Under the pieces are notes generated by a model. It ran no database searches and had not been told where the DNA came from. It was given only the letters and a program-made list of their open reading frames with translations. Position numbers and translations under genes: made by a program. From positions 1-64,000 of the forward strand of contig JAQXEK010000005.1 in assembly GCA_029250885.1 (NCBI GenBank): a DNA stretch of 64,000 nt, given 5' to 3'. Below are positions 43,637 to 53,675 of the stretch, in pieces. This DNA is from Planctomycetota bacterium (lineage in GTDB: Bacteria; Planctomycetota; UBA1135; GCA-002686595). How positions within the stretch are numbered: position 1 is the stretch's first letter; every line of letters starts with the position of its first letter.

Positions 43637-43986
43637 GGCGTCAAGTTACGGGATCTCGTGGCGCGAAGCCAAGGGATGAGCGCGGATGCTTGGAGTGGGC
43701 AGCCCCAGGAGTTTTCGGGGGTCTGATTTCGGCGCGAGTTTGTTCCCAAGGCTGTGCCGAAACTTGGCTCGGGAACGAAGCCATAGGGGCAAACGGGCCC
43801 TCAGCCACAGAGGAGAACGATCGAGGGGGGCCAAGATGGTTCCGTCAAAGTTGTGGGTGAATCGCGAGCGGCTGCTTCAGACTAAGGTCTGGTGCTAAAT
43901 CCCCCCTAAGGCGGCAGGTTTGGGGTAGTTTATGGGGTAGCGGAGCCCTCCCTCCGCCCCTCTCTCAGCCCTCTATTCCTACCTCC
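43637..43986. other. Divergent intergenic region
   Basis: No clear gene is present. A modest hairpin (GTTCCC...GGGAAC near 43742-43778) and a 20-codon frame at 43836-43898 preceded by GAGGGGGG are visible but not convincing. The region serves as promoter space for the hydrolase and nuclease genes. Confidence 0.5.
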
Positions 43987-46062
43987 ATGCTGCACCTCCA
44001 ACAGCTGCGCAAGGGACCTGCCCCCCTTGTCTTCTTCGCACTGCTCGCCTCTCTCCCGGCATCGGCCCAAGCGCCGGGGGGATACTATACGAGCGTCGAC
44101 ACGTCGACCCCGACGACCCTGCGCAACTCTCTGCACCAGGTCATCGACGACCACCAGAGGTTTAACTACTCGGGCAGCGGCACGGACACCTTGGATATCC
44201 TGAAGAAGGCCGACCAGGATCCGGCGAACTCCAGCCACATCCTCGATGTCTACCGCAACAAGAGCTACTCCAAGAGCGGCGGCGGCTTCAACCGCGAGCA
44301 CACCTGGCCGAAGTCCCATGGCTTCCCCAACGACGGCGGCACGAACTATCCCTATGTGGATTGCCACCAGCTGTTTCTAAGCGACACCTCCTACAATTCA
44401 TCCCGCGGCAACTACCCCTTCGGTAACGGTAACGGCGGCTGGTCGGAGCTGACCACGAATGTGAACGACGGGCAGGGAGGTGGAAGCGGCACACACCCCG
44501 GCAACTCCAACTGGGTTAATCACAGCGCCCAACTATTCGAAGTTTGGAGCGGGCGCAAGGGCGACATCGCCCGTGCCATGTTCTACATGGACATCCGCTA
44601 CGAGGGCGGCAACCACGGCGTGACTGGCTTCTCCGAGCCGGACCTGCGCCTCACCGATAGCGCTGGGCTGATCAACAGCACGACCACCGGCAGCAACGAA
44701 TCCGTAGCCTACATGGGGATGCTCAGCGTGCTGCTCCAGTGGCACTACGCAGATCCCGTGGACGCCAAGGAGATCGCGCGCAACAACCAGGTCTTCGCGT
44801 ATCAGGGCAACCGCAATCCCTTTGCGGACCACCCCGAGTGGGTCGATTGCCTGTACGGAAGCAACTGTGTCGCGGACACGGTGCCCCCGGCAACGCCAAC
44901 CGGTCTTAGCGCAACGGCGGGTGACTCCGTAGTGAACCTCAACTGGTCGGACAACACCGAGCCGGACAACGCGGGCTACCGCGTCTACCGCGGAACATCT
45001 TCGGGTGGCCCCTACTTTCCGGTTGGAGGCATGGTGACCCAGTCGGCCTACAGCGATAGCGGCGTGACCAACGGCATTCCTCTCTACTACATCGTGTCCG
45101 CTGAAGACTTCAGCGGTAACGAGTCTGGCACGACCGGCGAGGTCTCGGGCACGCCCATGGCCGGCTCTACTGGTGGTGGAACGGGATCGCCCTGGATCAA
45201 CGAGCTGCACTACGACAACAGTGGTACGGACGTCAACGAGTTTGTCGAGATCGCGGGTCCTGCGGGCTTGGACTTGGCGGGCTTCCAACTAGTGGCATAC
45301 AACGGCAACGGCGGCGTGACCTATGAGACGATTAACCTGAGTGGCTTCATCCCCGATCAAGGTGCCTGTGTCGGGTCCTTGGCGTTCTCGGTGAATGGCC
45401 TGCAGAACGGCGGTCCCGACGGGGTCGCCCTGGTGGACCTGTCCACAGGCGTCCTAGAGCTCTTGAGCTACGAGGGCACCTTTACGGCGACCAACGGGCC
45501 GGCATCGGGCATGACCTCGACCAGTATTGGCGTGTCCGAGAGCAGCTCGACCAGTGCGGGCACATCTCTGCAGCTCGGCGGTACGGGCGCGGGCCCGGAT
45601 GACTTCACCTGGCAGGCATCCCTTGGGGAGACCCCGGGGCAAGTCAACCAGAACCAGGCTTTCAGCGGCGGCTGCTCGGAACCCTGTGGCTTCACGGCCT
45701 ACGGCCTGGCTGCATCCCCGGCAAACACGATCGGCATGATTGGTGTCGGGGCCGCAGGACTTGGCACAAGCATCGACATCGTGTCCACCAACGTCCCGGG
45801 CTTTGGCTCTTTCAACGCCGTCTCCCTTGGACAGATCAACGCGCCTCTCTTCGGCGGCATCGTCCTGGTCAATCCCGGATCATTGGTCATCCCCCTGACC
45901 TTCGTGGTCGGCCTGACTGGCACGACGACCTGGACCCTTCCGATCCCCGTGGACCCGGCCTTCGCAGGGCTGCCGGTCTACTTCCAGTGCTTCGCCACGG
46001 ACAGTTCCCAGCCTGGCGGCTTTGCCCTGTCCAACGGGCTCGAGCTAGTGATCTGCCCCTAA
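43987..46062 (+). CDS. Secreted endonuclease I with fibronectin III and lamin-tail-like domains
   Basis: The 691-residue protein has a Sec signal (PLVFFALLASLPASAQA). Residues about 45-300 form an endonuclease I (Vvn/EndA) domain with FNREHTWPKSHGFP (catalytic His region), YVDCHQLFLSD, RKGDIARAMFYMDIRYEG and NRNPFADHPEWV. A fibronectin III domain follows (ATPTGLSATAGDSVVNLNW, GYRVYRGTSSGGPY). Next is a lamin-tail-like segment (WINELHYDNSGTDVNEFVEI). The C-terminal domain, ending in GGFALSNGLELVICP, is a type often seen in secreted proteins of this lineage. It probably degrades extracellular DNA. Confidence 0.9.
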   Translation: MLHLQQLRKGPAPLVFFALLASLPASAQAPGGYYTSVDTSTPTTLRNSLHQVIDDHQRFNYSGSGTDTLDILKKADQDPANSSHILDVYRNKSYSKSGGGFNREHTWPKSHGFPNDGGTNYPYVDCHQLFLSDTSYNSSRGNYPFGNGNGGWSELTTNVNDGQGGGSGTHPGNSNWVNHSAQLFEVWSGRKGDIARAMFYMDIRYEGGNHGVTGFSEPDLRLTDSAGLINSTTTGSNESVAYMGMLSVLLQWHYADPVDAKEIARNNQVFAYQGNRNPFADHPEWVDCLYGSNCVADTVPPATPTGLSATAGDSVVNLNWSDNTEPDNAGYRVYRGTSSGGPYFPVGGMVTQSAYSDSGVTNGIPLYYIVSAEDFSGNESGTTGEVSGTPMAGSTGGGTGSPWINELHYDNSGTDVNEFVEIAGPAGLDLAGFQLVAYNGNGGVTYETINLSGFIPDQGACVGSLAFSVNGLQNGGPDGVALVDLSTGVLELLSYEGTFTATNGPASGMTSTSIGVSESSSTSAGTSLQLGGTGAGPDDFTWQASLGETPGQVNQNQAFSGGCSEPCGFTAYGLAASPANTIGMIGVGAAGLGTSIDIVSTNVPGFGSFNAVSLGQINAPLFGGIVLVNPGSLVIPLTFVVGLTGTTTWTLPIPVDPAFAGLPVYFQCFATDSSQPGGFALSNGLELVICP

Positions 46063-46085
46063 ACTAGAACCCGGGAGCCGATGCA

Positions 46086-46172
46086 GCTAGGATCCTAGCC
46101 CGATCGGCCCTTCGTTCACCAAGTGTGCCGCCCGGACCCGAGCCCAAGTGGTCTCGGTTCCGGGCGGCTTCA
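46086..46172 (+). terminator. Palindrome and terminator hairpin after nuclease gene
   Basis: A 14-bp palindrome (GCTAGGATCCTAGC, 46086-46099) is followed by a long stem, 46127-46142 with 46153-46168 (GCCGCCCGGACCCGAG against CTCGGTTCCGGGCGGC, one mismatch). The T content after it is low. Confidence 0.6.
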
Positions 46173-46212
46173 TTTGGAGATGGCACCCTCTCCCAAATTC
46201 GCACACTTTCCC

Positions 46213-48831
46213 ATGCAGCGCCTACTTCCGACCCTGATCGCGAGCCTCGCGTTCCTGACCCAGGCCGACGCGAGTCAAGAGCCCCGCGATGCGTCCGCGG
46301 CCCCGGTAGTCCTCCAACCGGTCGAGTGGCTTGTAATCCCCGCGACAGATGCTACTGGGCGGCGGCCTTTTCGCCCGGACCAGGTCTTTCGGCGCTACCT
46401 GCTAGATCGCTCGAGCCCAAGCCCCCAGGCAGGCCAGCAGCTGACCGGCGAGACCGGCCAGGGCGTGTGGACGGCCTACGAGTCAACGAAGCCCGGCGAG
46501 GTGGCACCGGGATTCCGCACGGGCTGGGCCTTCACCAGCGTGGACGTGGACGAGCCGGGCGTCTACATGGCCAAGGCCACCGGCGCATCGCGTCTGTTCG
46601 TAGGTGGTGCGGGCTTCGCGGGGGATGTCTACGGTTACGGCTTCGGAGGCGTGCCCGTGGCCCTCGAGGTGGGCCCGAACTCGATCTTCTTGAACGGCAT
46701 CCGGGGCAACCCGCGCCTGACCTTGACGCGGGTCGACGGCGATGCCCTGGTGCCTGCGACTTGGGACGCCTTGATCCCAGATCTAGTGCGCGGCGAGGCA
46801 GCGCAGACCAGGCTCGAGTTGCCCGTGTTCAACGCCAGCGCCAGCCCCTTGGTCGGTGGCAGTTGGAGCGCGCGCGAGGTCAAGTCTCCGGAGGGAGGAG
46901 CGACGGTACTGGAGAGCGTGGCGGGTGACCTTGTCTCGGCTCTGCCCCTCGCGCCCTTTGCTCTACGTGTCCCCGTGTGGTCCGAGCGCAAGCTCACGAA
47001 GTTGTCCGCACCGAACCTACATCTGCGTCTAAACGGCGATTGGAGCCCGGAGGGTGAAGGCGGCCAGCGGGCCACCCTGACCGAACCTTCGGCCATCTTC
47101 CAGATCCCTGCCCGGGAGTCAGGCGAGACCCACAGGGTCGTCTTCGAGAGTGCTATCGACGGCAGCCTACAAGAGTACGGCCTAGTCGAGCGCGACCCCA
47201 AGCTTGCCACCGACGGCGTCGAACCCAGCCTAGTGCTCAGCCTGCACGGCGCGAGTGTGCCGGCCATGAACCAGGCCCGGGCCTATGGGCGCAAGGGCGA
47301 CTTCTCCATCGCCGCAGCGCTAAACCGGCGGCCCTTCGGATTCGACTGGCAGGACTGGGGGCGGCAGGATGCCTATGAGGCCCTAGACCATGCGCTTTTG
47401 ACCACAAGCGTCGACGACGAGCGCGTCTTCCTGACGGGCCACTCCATGGGCGGCCACGGCACGTGGCACCTAGGCGCCAATGATCCGGACCGCTTCCAGG
47501 CCATCGCGCCTTCGGCGGGTTGGTCTAGCTTCGACTCCTACGGCGGTCGGCCTGCCGGCGAGCTCGCGGAGCTGTGGCAGCGTGCGGACGGGGCCTCGCT
47601 CACCCTTAAGCAGATGGGCAACCTGGTGCAGGTGCCGACCTTTGTGCTGCACGGGACGGCCGACGACAACGTGCCGGCTGCAGAGGCCGAGTTGATGATC
47701 GCCGCGCGGGCGGATTGGGACTTTGAGCCCAAGGCCGAGCTGCGCAGCCACTTCGAAGAGGGCGCTGGGCACTGGTGGGGCAACCAGTGCGTAGATTGGC
47801 CGGGTATCTTCGACATGTTTACGGAGATCGCCGCCGACCTGCCCCGGGATACTTGGCGCACCCAGCCGGACTCGCTCTACTTCCGCACGGTGGACCCGGC
47901 GGTAGACTCGAAGCATTTTTGGGTCGAGGTCCTGCAGCCGCGGTTTTACGGCGAGCCCGTGGTGGTTAGGGGCGAATGGAATCCCGAGTCGCGCGTGCTG
48001 CGGGTCAGCTCGCCGAGCGCCGGTGCGCTGATCTTGCACGGGCCAAACCGTGGGCGGCCGATCGAGTGGATTGTGGGGGACACGACCTTCGCTGGTGCTG
48101 CGACCCAGCGGACCCTGCACGTGGTCCGAGACAAGGATGGCGCTTGGGTGCGGGGCCGCCCCGGCCCGGGGGAGAAGAACCCCCAGCATGCGGGTCCATT
48201 CAAGCGTGCCTTTGACCATGGCTTCGTCCTAGTCTACGGGACCTCGGGCAAGGCTGACGAGGACCGCGAGTTGATGGAGCGGGCGCGCTATGATCTAGAG
48301 CGCTGGAGCTACCGGGCGGCGGGGGAGGTCGCGGTACTAAGCGACGAGCAATTTACTGCGCGCTTGGATGCGGCAGACGAGAAGCTCTCTAGCTGCAACG
48401 TGATCCTCTACGGGAATGCAGACTCGAATTCGGCCTGGTATCGCGTGCTTGGCGATCCTGATGAGACAGGCGGCATCGAGGTCCGGGCTGGTAAGGTCCG
48501 CATTACAGACCGCATTTTTGAAGGCGACGATCTGCTGCTGCTCGCCGTGGGACCGCGACACGATGCAGGACCGGGCGCAGCGCTCGTCGGGATTTTCGGC
48601 AGCACAGGCGTACGTGGCTCAAGGCTGGGCTACCAGGTCCCCGTGTTTGTCTCCGGCGTCGGCCTGCCGGACTGGACTTTGGTGGACAGCAGCATCCTGG
48701 ATCAGGGCGACACGGGCGTCCTTGGAGCGGGCTGGAAGGACAAGAAGTGGGGGATGCAAGCCCCCGAGTTGCTGGAGTCGGTCGCGGAGACCCCACTAGA
48801 TGGCTCCACAGAGGACTCCACGAAAGATTGA
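46213..48831 (+). CDS. Large secreted alpha/beta hydrolase (prolyl-oligopeptidase/esterase type)
   Basis: From ATG 46213, preceded by CTTTCCC, the protein has 872 residues and a signal peptide (LIASLAFLTQADASQ). The first 330 residues are beta-rich. The hydrolase core spans about 335-560, with FLTGHSMGGHGTWHL (Ser near 411), FVLHGTADDNVP (Asp near 484) and GAGHWWGN (His near 520). A long C-terminal region of 300 residues follows, with GNADSNSAWYRVL. This three-part plan resembles the secreted prolyl-oligopeptidase-like or PHB-depolymerase-like esterases common in Planctomycetota. The substrate is unknown. Confidence 0.8.
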   Translation: MQRLLPTLIASLAFLTQADASQEPRDASAAPVVLQPVEWLVIPATDATGRRPFRPDQVFRRYLLDRSSPSPQAGQQLTGETGQGVWTAYESTKPGEVAPGFRTGWAFTSVDVDEPGVYMAKATGASRLFVGGAGFAGDVYGYGFGGVPVALEVGPNSIFLNGIRGNPRLTLTRVDGDALVPATWDALIPDLVRGEAAQTRLELPVFNASASPLVGGSWSAREVKSPEGGATVLESVAGDLVSALPLAPFALRVPVWSERKLTKLSAPNLHLRLNGDWSPEGEGGQRATLTEPSAIFQIPARESGETHRVVFESAIDGSLQEYGLVERDPKLATDGVEPSLVLSLHGASVPAMNQARAYGRKGDFSIAAALNRRPFGFDWQDWGRQDAYEALDHALLTTSVDDERVFLTGHSMGGHGTWHLGANDPDRFQAIAPSAGWSSFDSYGGRPAGELAELWQRADGASLTLKQMGNLVQVPTFVLHGTADDNVPAAEAELMIAARADWDFEPKAELRSHFEEGAGHWWGNQCVDWPGIFDMFTEIAADLPRDTWRTQPDSLYFRTVDPAVDSKHFWVEVLQPRFYGEPVVVRGEWNPESRVLRVSSPSAGALILHGPNRGRPIEWIVGDTTFAGAATQRTLHVVRDKDGAWVRGRPGPGEKNPQHAGPFKRAFDHGFVLVYGTSGKADEDRELMERARYDLERWSYRAAGEVAVLSDEQFTARLDAADEKLSSCNVILYGNADSNSAWYRVLGDPDETGGIEVRAGKVRITDRIFEGDDLLLLAVGPRHDAGPGAALVGIFGSTGVRGSRLGYQVPVFVSGVGLPDWTLVDSSILDQGDTGVLGAGWKDKKWGMQAPELLESVAETPLDGSTEDSTKD

Positions 48832-49160
48832 TATGAGGTCAACTACCCGGGTCCGCCGAGCCCAAAATATGGTCCATGGCTCAGGCTATGGCCCTTTGGT
48901 CACAATCGTGCGAACTGGTGGGCGATTCTAGCTCTGCAAGCACAGTTTTTGCGGTCCTTCGAGTGTGTAAATGATCGCTTTTTGAGGGGTTACTTTAGGC
49001 GGAATGGCGGCTAGATGGCTTGTCAGGTACCCGGGTCCCCGGCACAATGTCTCTTACCGTGTCCCCGACGATAACAGACTCAAGCGGACCGAATCCCCTC
49101 CCCGAGAGTTCCTGCTAAACGAAAACTCGTCCTCCCCCCCGGACACCTCTACTCTTCAAC
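48832..49160. other. Intergenic region before pseudo-hydrolase gene
   Basis: No gene is supported. The word TACCCGGGTCC occurs twice (near 48845 and 49028). No strong terminator is seen after the preceding gene. Confidence 0.5.
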
Positions 49161-49979
49161 ATGCTGGACAAAATCCTGCTGGCGGCATTGCTCGTAATTA
49201 CGGGCCCTGTGAACGCCGAAGCCGCCTCTGAGACCGTCAGTCTTACCCCCGCCGTACGCGGGAAAGACGTGGTTATCGAGACCGTTGACATCAACGTCTC
49301 CTCCGATCTTTCCTTAAAGGCCAGCTTCTACGTGCCCAAGGGTGATGAGCGTGCTCCTGCAGCTCTGCTGATCCACGATGCTGGCTCCAACCGCGCGAGC
49401 CTTGCCGACCTTGCCGAGAGCATGTGGAAAGAGGGCTATGCCGTTCTGACTTTGGACCTGCGGGGCCACGGCGACAGTACTAACGACGATGTGGGCGACT
49501 ACAAGCTGTTGGAGACCGACAAGGAGCGCGAGTCTCTCTGGGCCTTTGCGACTAGGGATGTCGAGAAGGCGGCACGCTGGCTGCGCTCGGACAAGCGCGT
49601 GCACTCGTCAAACCTCAGCGTGGTCGGCGTCGGCGCTGGAACGGCCCTGGCCGTGCGGCAGGCTTCCCGCGACGAGAACGTGCGCACGGTGACCCTGCTC
49701 AACCCCAAGGCCACGGTACTGGGTTTTGACCTGGTTTCGGATATGCATGAGATCGAGGGACTGCCCACGTTCTTTTTTGCAACGAAAGAGAGCAAGACCG
49801 AGGTCGAAGCCCTGGCGAAGTCCATCCAGGACGAGCTCGGCTGCGAGGAGTTTATCTCCTGCTCATCGCTCAAAGCGAAGAAGGACGCAGAGATCCTTGA
49901 GGACAAGCGACTGGCGCGCACCTTGACGCGCGGCCTGAGCGACCTGACCTTCCCCCAGAAAAAAGGACGCAGGGGCTAA
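49161..49979 (+). CDS. Exported alpha/beta-hydrolase-fold protein lacking the nucleophile Ser
   Basis: This 272-residue protein has a signal peptide (ILLAALLVITGPVNAEA). The fold is clear: AALLIHDAGSNRASL, AVLTLDLRGHGDST and ARWLRSDKRVHSSNLSVVGVGAG. At the nucleophile elbow, where GxSxG is expected, it reads GVGAG, with Gly158 for Ser. FFFATKESKTEVEAL follows at the usual acid position. It may be a non-catalytic member acting by binding, unless a different nucleophile is used. Confidence 0.8.
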   Translation: MLDKILLAALLVITGPVNAEAASETVSLTPAVRGKDVVIETVDINVSSDLSLKASFYVPKGDERAPAALLIHDAGSNRASLADLAESMWKEGYAVLTLDLRGHGDSTNDDVGDYKLLETDKERESLWAFATRDVEKAARWLRSDKRVHSSNLSVVGVGAGTALAVRQASRDENVRTVTLLNPKATVLGFDLVSDMHEIEGLPTFFFATKESKTEVEALAKSIQDELGCEEFISCSSLKAKKDAEILEDKRLARTLTRGLSDLTFPQKKGRRG

Positions 49980-49997
49980 GAAGTACCGGTGGCCAAG

Positions 49998-50043
49998 CAA
50001 AGACCCCCGACAGGCTGCGAACGCTGCCTGTCGGGGGTCTTTG
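49998..50043. terminator. Bidirectional terminator
   Basis: Perfect 18-bp arms (49998-50015 and 50026-50043) are flanked by A on the left and T on the right, with a ten-base loop. It separates convergent genes and should end both transcripts. Confidence 0.9.
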
Positions 50044-50071
50044 TCATGGTGGGCAGCCTCTTCGGCGCCGG

Positions 50072-52192
50072 CTACCCTAGCTCCAGTTGACGGGTGGCAT
50101 CGACCTCGTCGCGGTTGAGCAGCTCGACCGCATCGCCAAGCGAGTCGTACATTGCCCAGTCCTTAGGCACCGCTCGCTTGGCGTTACGCAAGAGCTGTAC
50201 GGTCATGCGTAGGCACCGGACGAAGTCGCCGCCGCCCGTGTCCATGCGCTCCTCGATCTCCTCGAGGGTGCCTCCGCGGATCCAGTCGAACAGGGGCCGG
50301 GTCAGCCCCCAATCGCAGGTGCGCATTGGGCTGTCGATGCCGAAGCGCGCCTCGACTCGCTGCATGTCGCCGATGGTGCGGTCGATCTTCTTGCGCAGGT
50401 CGCCGTAAAGGCGAGCGGGCAGGCGCGGGGCACCCTCCCGCCGCCGCTCTTCGTAGACCAGGGCCGTGAAGACCATGCACAGAGCCTTGGGCGCGAGGTC
50501 CTCGAGGATGCCCTGGTAGAGGAGCTCCGTGACCTGGACCTCGTAGCCATAGATATGGCTGGAGAGCTTGCCGCGGCCGGTCAACGCGCCACGCCCGACC
50601 TCGGGACCCTCGGGCTCGAAGTATCCGAGCTCCTCGAGGAAGTCCAGGTGATTGTCCAGCAGCTCGTGCTGCTTAAGACGGTTGTGCTCGCGGGCCTTTT
50701 TGCTGCCCTCGCGGTGCTGGTAGCGGTTAAAGGACTTGTCCCAGGCCTCGTGGATGTGGCTGCGCCCCATGTGAGAGATCAGGTGCAGTAGGGTCGAATA
50801 CGACAGCTTAAAGCGGCTCTGGACAGGCTCGGGGTTGCCTGAGAGGATGCGCTTTAGGGGCGCCTCTTCCAGGTCCTTCATGCCGAGCATCGAGATGACG
50901 AGCCCCTCCTTGTCGATGCCCTGGCGTCCAGCGCGACCGGCCATCTGGAGGTAGTCTCGGGTGCGCAGGTAGTCCATGCTGATGCCGTCGTACTTCTTCA
51001 GGCTCGCAAAGACGACCGTGCGCGCGGGCATGTTGATCCCGATGGCGAAGGTCTCCGTGGTGAAGATCATCTTCAAGAGCCCGGTGCAGAACATCCGCTC
51101 GACCATCTCCTTGTGAATCGGCAGCATACCGGCATGGTGGTAGCCAATGCCGTGGCGCGCCAGGCGGTACACATCGCCGATCAGCTCGGCCTCATCGAGG
51201 TCGTAGCTGGTTACGAGTTCAAGCTGCAGAGCCTTCATGCGCTCGAACTCCTCGTCGTCCAAAAGCTCGCGGTGCTGGTTCGCGTAGGCCAGGCGCTCTA
51301 CGTCCTTGCGGCTGAACGAGAAGACCAGGACCGGCATCGCGTTGTTCTCTTGGACCTCGTCCAGCAGGCGATCGAGCTTTGGAGCCTGGCGGAAGGGGCG
51401 TCCACGCCCACGGCCGCGGCCTTTCTTGTTGCGCTTGTCCCGGTCGTTCTGGAGTTCGTGCTTGGCGACGGCCGGCAGGCGCCCGAGGTCGAACAGCCCG
51501 CTCTTCTCCGTGAACAGTCTGTGCTTCAGGGGGACGGGCCGCTTGTCCGAGCGGACCACGGTAAGGTCCTCTTCGCGAATCTCGCGGATCCAAGAGCCAA
51601 GCTGGTCTAGGTTCTGGATGGTGGCGGATAGGGACACGAAACGAATGCCCCGGGGCGCAAAGATGAATGTCTCTTCCCAGACTGTTCCGCGCTCGCGGTC
51701 GTCCATGAAGTGCACCTCGTCGAAGATGACGTAGTCCACATCATTCAGCATGGCCGGGCTTTCGAAGATCTGATTGCGCAGGATCTCGGTGGTCATAATC
51801 AGCACCTGGGCCTCGGGGCGAATCGTGACGTCCCCGGTCATCAGGCCCACGTCCACGTCCGGATCATCACGGAAGTCCCGGTACTTTTGATTCGACAGGG
51901 CCTTGATGGGTGCGGTGTAGACCACGCGCTTGCCGCGCTGGATCGCATCGTAGATCGCGTACTCCGCAACTAGGGTTTTGCCGGCGCCGGTGGGGGCACT
52001 GACCAGCAGGTTCTCCCCGCGCCGGATCGCCTCCACGGATTGGATCTGGAAGGCGCTCAGGGTAAAGCCCTTAAAAGTGGTCACCCGGGACTCGCCCCCC
52101 CCTTGGGAATTGCGGTTCCCAGAGCCAGGGCGACTGGAGCCCTTGGCGGAGCCGGACTTAGAACTTTTCTGGCGATCGGGAGCAGGATTCAT
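50072..52192 (-). CDS. Ski2/Mtr4-like DExH RNA helicase
   Basis: This 706-residue protein has a Ser/Gly-rich basic N-terminus of about 35 residues, then the SF2 core: Q-like FTLSAFQIQSVEAI, Walker A SAPTGAGKT (near 66-73), YTAPIKALSNQKYRDF, MTTEILRNQI, DEVH (158-161), LSAT, VFSFSRKD, GIGYHHAGMLPIHKEMVE, FTTETFAIGINMPARTVVF and QMAGRAGRQG. The motif set is that of the Ski2-like family, which remodels RNA for exonucleases. A basic insert (NKKGRGRGRGRPF) lies between the two halves. The C-terminal 250 residues are helical and DSHCT-like. Confidence 0.9.
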   Translation of the reverse strand: MNPAPDRQKSSKSGSAKGSSRPGSGNRNSQGGGESRVTTFKGFTLSAFQIQSVEAIRRGENLLVSAPTGAGKTLVAEYAIYDAIQRGKRVVYTAPIKALSNQKYRDFRDDPDVDVGLMTGDVTIRPEAQVLIMTTEILRNQIFESPAMLNDVDYVIFDEVHFMDDRERGTVWEETFIFAPRGIRFVSLSATIQNLDQLGSWIREIREEDLTVVRSDKRPVPLKHRLFTEKSGLFDLGRLPAVAKHELQNDRDKRNKKGRGRGRGRPFRQAPKLDRLLDEVQENNAMPVLVFSFSRKDVERLAYANQHRELLDDEEFERMKALQLELVTSYDLDEAELIGDVYRLARHGIGYHHAGMLPIHKEMVERMFCTGLLKMIFTTETFAIGINMPARTVVFASLKKYDGISMDYLRTRDYLQMAGRAGRQGIDKEGLVISMLGMKDLEEAPLKRILSGNPEPVQSRFKLSYSTLLHLISHMGRSHIHEAWDKSFNRYQHREGSKKAREHNRLKQHELLDNHLDFLEELGYFEPEGPEVGRGALTGRGKLSSHIYGYEVQVTELLYQGILEDLAPKALCMVFTALVYEERRREGAPRLPARLYGDLRKKIDRTIGDMQRVEARFGIDSPMRTCDWGLTRPLFDWIRGGTLEEIEERMDTGGGDFVRCLRMTVQLLRNAKRAVPKDWAMYDSLGDAVELLNRDEVDATRQLELG

Positions 52193-52356
52193 AGAGGCGT
52201 TTGTTGAGGTCGCGCTGTCAGCCTGCCAAGATAGCGAGACTCAGCACTAGGATGCACGGTTTGACTGCATCTTGCGCGACGATAATGAATAACGGTCCTG
52301 ATTCAGGTCCGCACCGGGACTTCCGGGAACCCACGCCTCTCCCAACAACGACTCTT

Positions 52357-52608
52357 ATGGATAAGACTTCGAAAGCCGCTGCCGCAGATCGCCTCAACCG
52401 CGAGCTCTCCCACCTCAAGATCATCTCGCGCCTGCTCGGCCACGAGATGCACAGCCAGAATGGCGCCCGCGTTGTTCTCTCCCGGGACGCGGTCCAAGAG
52501 CTGCAGACCAGCCTGGACCTGTTCATCGAGTCCGTGGCCGGTGCCCGCAAGTCGGCGCCCAGCGTAGCCACCGTGGAGACCACCCCCGTGGTCTCACGGG
52601 TCAACTAA
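52357..52608 (+). CDS. Small helical protein of unknown function
   Basis: I start at ATG 52357 (GACTCTT before it). The 83-residue protein is soluble, with a predicted helical core ADRLNRELSHLKIISRLLGHEM and RDAVQELQTSLDLFIESVAGARK, and a Ser/Thr/Val-rich tail. It is divergent from the helicase gene. I do not recognise a family. The length and codon use are compatible with a real gene. Confidence 0.55.
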   Translation: MDKTSKAAAADRLNRELSHLKIISRLLGHEMHSQNGARVVLSRDAVQELQTSLDLFIESVAGARKSAPSVATVETTPVVSRVN

Positions 52609-52656
52609 GAGCCGAAAACGGCGATTCGCACCGACTGCACAGGCCGGGCCGCAACC

Positions 52657-53640
52657 ATGGAAGCACTCCCCACGAGTCCGTCCAGGGTCGCGGCTCGGCC
52701 CGTTGGCATTCTGGCTTCGCGCTTTGTCCCAAGGACTCGGCGGACCGGACTCGTCGCCAGCCAGGCCCTCCGCCCGCTGCTCTTTCTGGGTTTGATCGCC
52801 CTGGCCGTGATCCTAGGCGGCAGGCTGGACAAGGGGGCGGAGATCAGCGGCTTTACCCGGGTCGAGACCAACCGCTTTCTGCTTGAGTACGGTGAGGTCC
52901 TGCAGACGGAACAAGGCGCGGTCGTCACCGAGTGGCTCGATCCGCGCTGGGAAGAGATGCTCAGTATGCGCATGGCCGCGATCGACGACTTCGAGGCCGA
53001 TGACCCCGCCGGCGTCGCGGCAGTGATGGCCGGTCTACGGGAGCTCTCTTTCCTCGAAGAGCTGGGCGAGCCACGCATCCTCTGGCCGGACGGCCTGGAG
53101 GTGCCCCTGCGCCTGCGCCGGCCCGTGGCGTGCATCGCCTGGCAAGACACCTACTTCTGTGTGGCCGTGGACTGGTCCACGGGAAGACCTCGGGGTGTGA
53201 TCCTCGAGGGGCCCTGGCCCAGCCCGCCCAGCGTTGGCGCGCGCTACTTGCCCGTGATCGATCGCCTCGAGGACGTGCCAGATAGCGTGTGGCTCGAGGA
53301 CCAAGTCCAGCTCGACGCCCTCGCCATTGCCGACAGCATGTGGCAGTTCCTCAGCGACGAGGATTACGAGGTTCTGGGGCGTATCGTGATCGACGCGCGC
53401 CGTGCGCGCTTGACTTCGCCTAAGGAACCTGGCGCTCGGATTGAACTGGAGAACCACCGCGTCGTTCTTTTTGGTCGGAGCCCGGCCCAGGATGCACCTG
53501 GCGAGCTGCCGATTAGCCATAAGTGGGATTCAATTCGAAGTGGCCTGGACGAGCTGCGCGCGGGCAAGGACTGGGAGTCCTTGGACGTGCGTTGGGAGCG
53601 TCCCGTAATGGCTCTTCGCAAGGCCCCGGAAGAGGGCTAG
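52657..53640 (+). CDS. Single-pass membrane protein, possibly FtsQ-like
   Basis: This 327-residue protein has a basic N-terminus, one helix (PLLFLGLIALAVILGG) near residue 42, and a large outer domain. The order of a short basic cytoplasmic tail, one helix, and a domain ending in SGLDELRAGKDWESLDVRWERPVM resembles the general layout of FtsQ/DivIB. I see no POTRA signature strong enough to name it. It starts a run of three genes of unknown function before rplM. Confidence 0.5.
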   Translation: MEALPTSPSRVAARPVGILASRFVPRTRRTGLVASQALRPLLFLGLIALAVILGGRLDKGAEISGFTRVETNRFLLEYGEVLQTEQGAVVTEWLDPRWEEMLSMRMAAIDDFEADDPAGVAAVMAGLRELSFLEELGEPRILWPDGLEVPLRLRRPVACIAWQDTYFCVAVDWSTGRPRGVILEGPWPSPPSVGARYLPVIDRLEDVPDSVWLEDQVQLDALAIADSMWQFLSDEDYEVLGRIVIDARRARLTSPKEPGARIELENHRVVLFGRSPAQDAPGELPISHKWDSIRSGLDELRAGKDWESLDVRWERPVMALRKAPEEG

Positions 53641-53675
53641 CCTTGGTGGGCGCCAGGGCTAAAGTGTCCCATTCG

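Noticed and set aside
43836-43898. 20-codon frame with a GAGGGGGG site before it
   Set aside because: Too short, no recognisable sequence, and the G-rich site may be chance.
43637-43986. tRNA or small RNA gene
   Set aside because: I could not fold a cloverleaf or find a T-loop GTTCGA; only weak hairpins are present.
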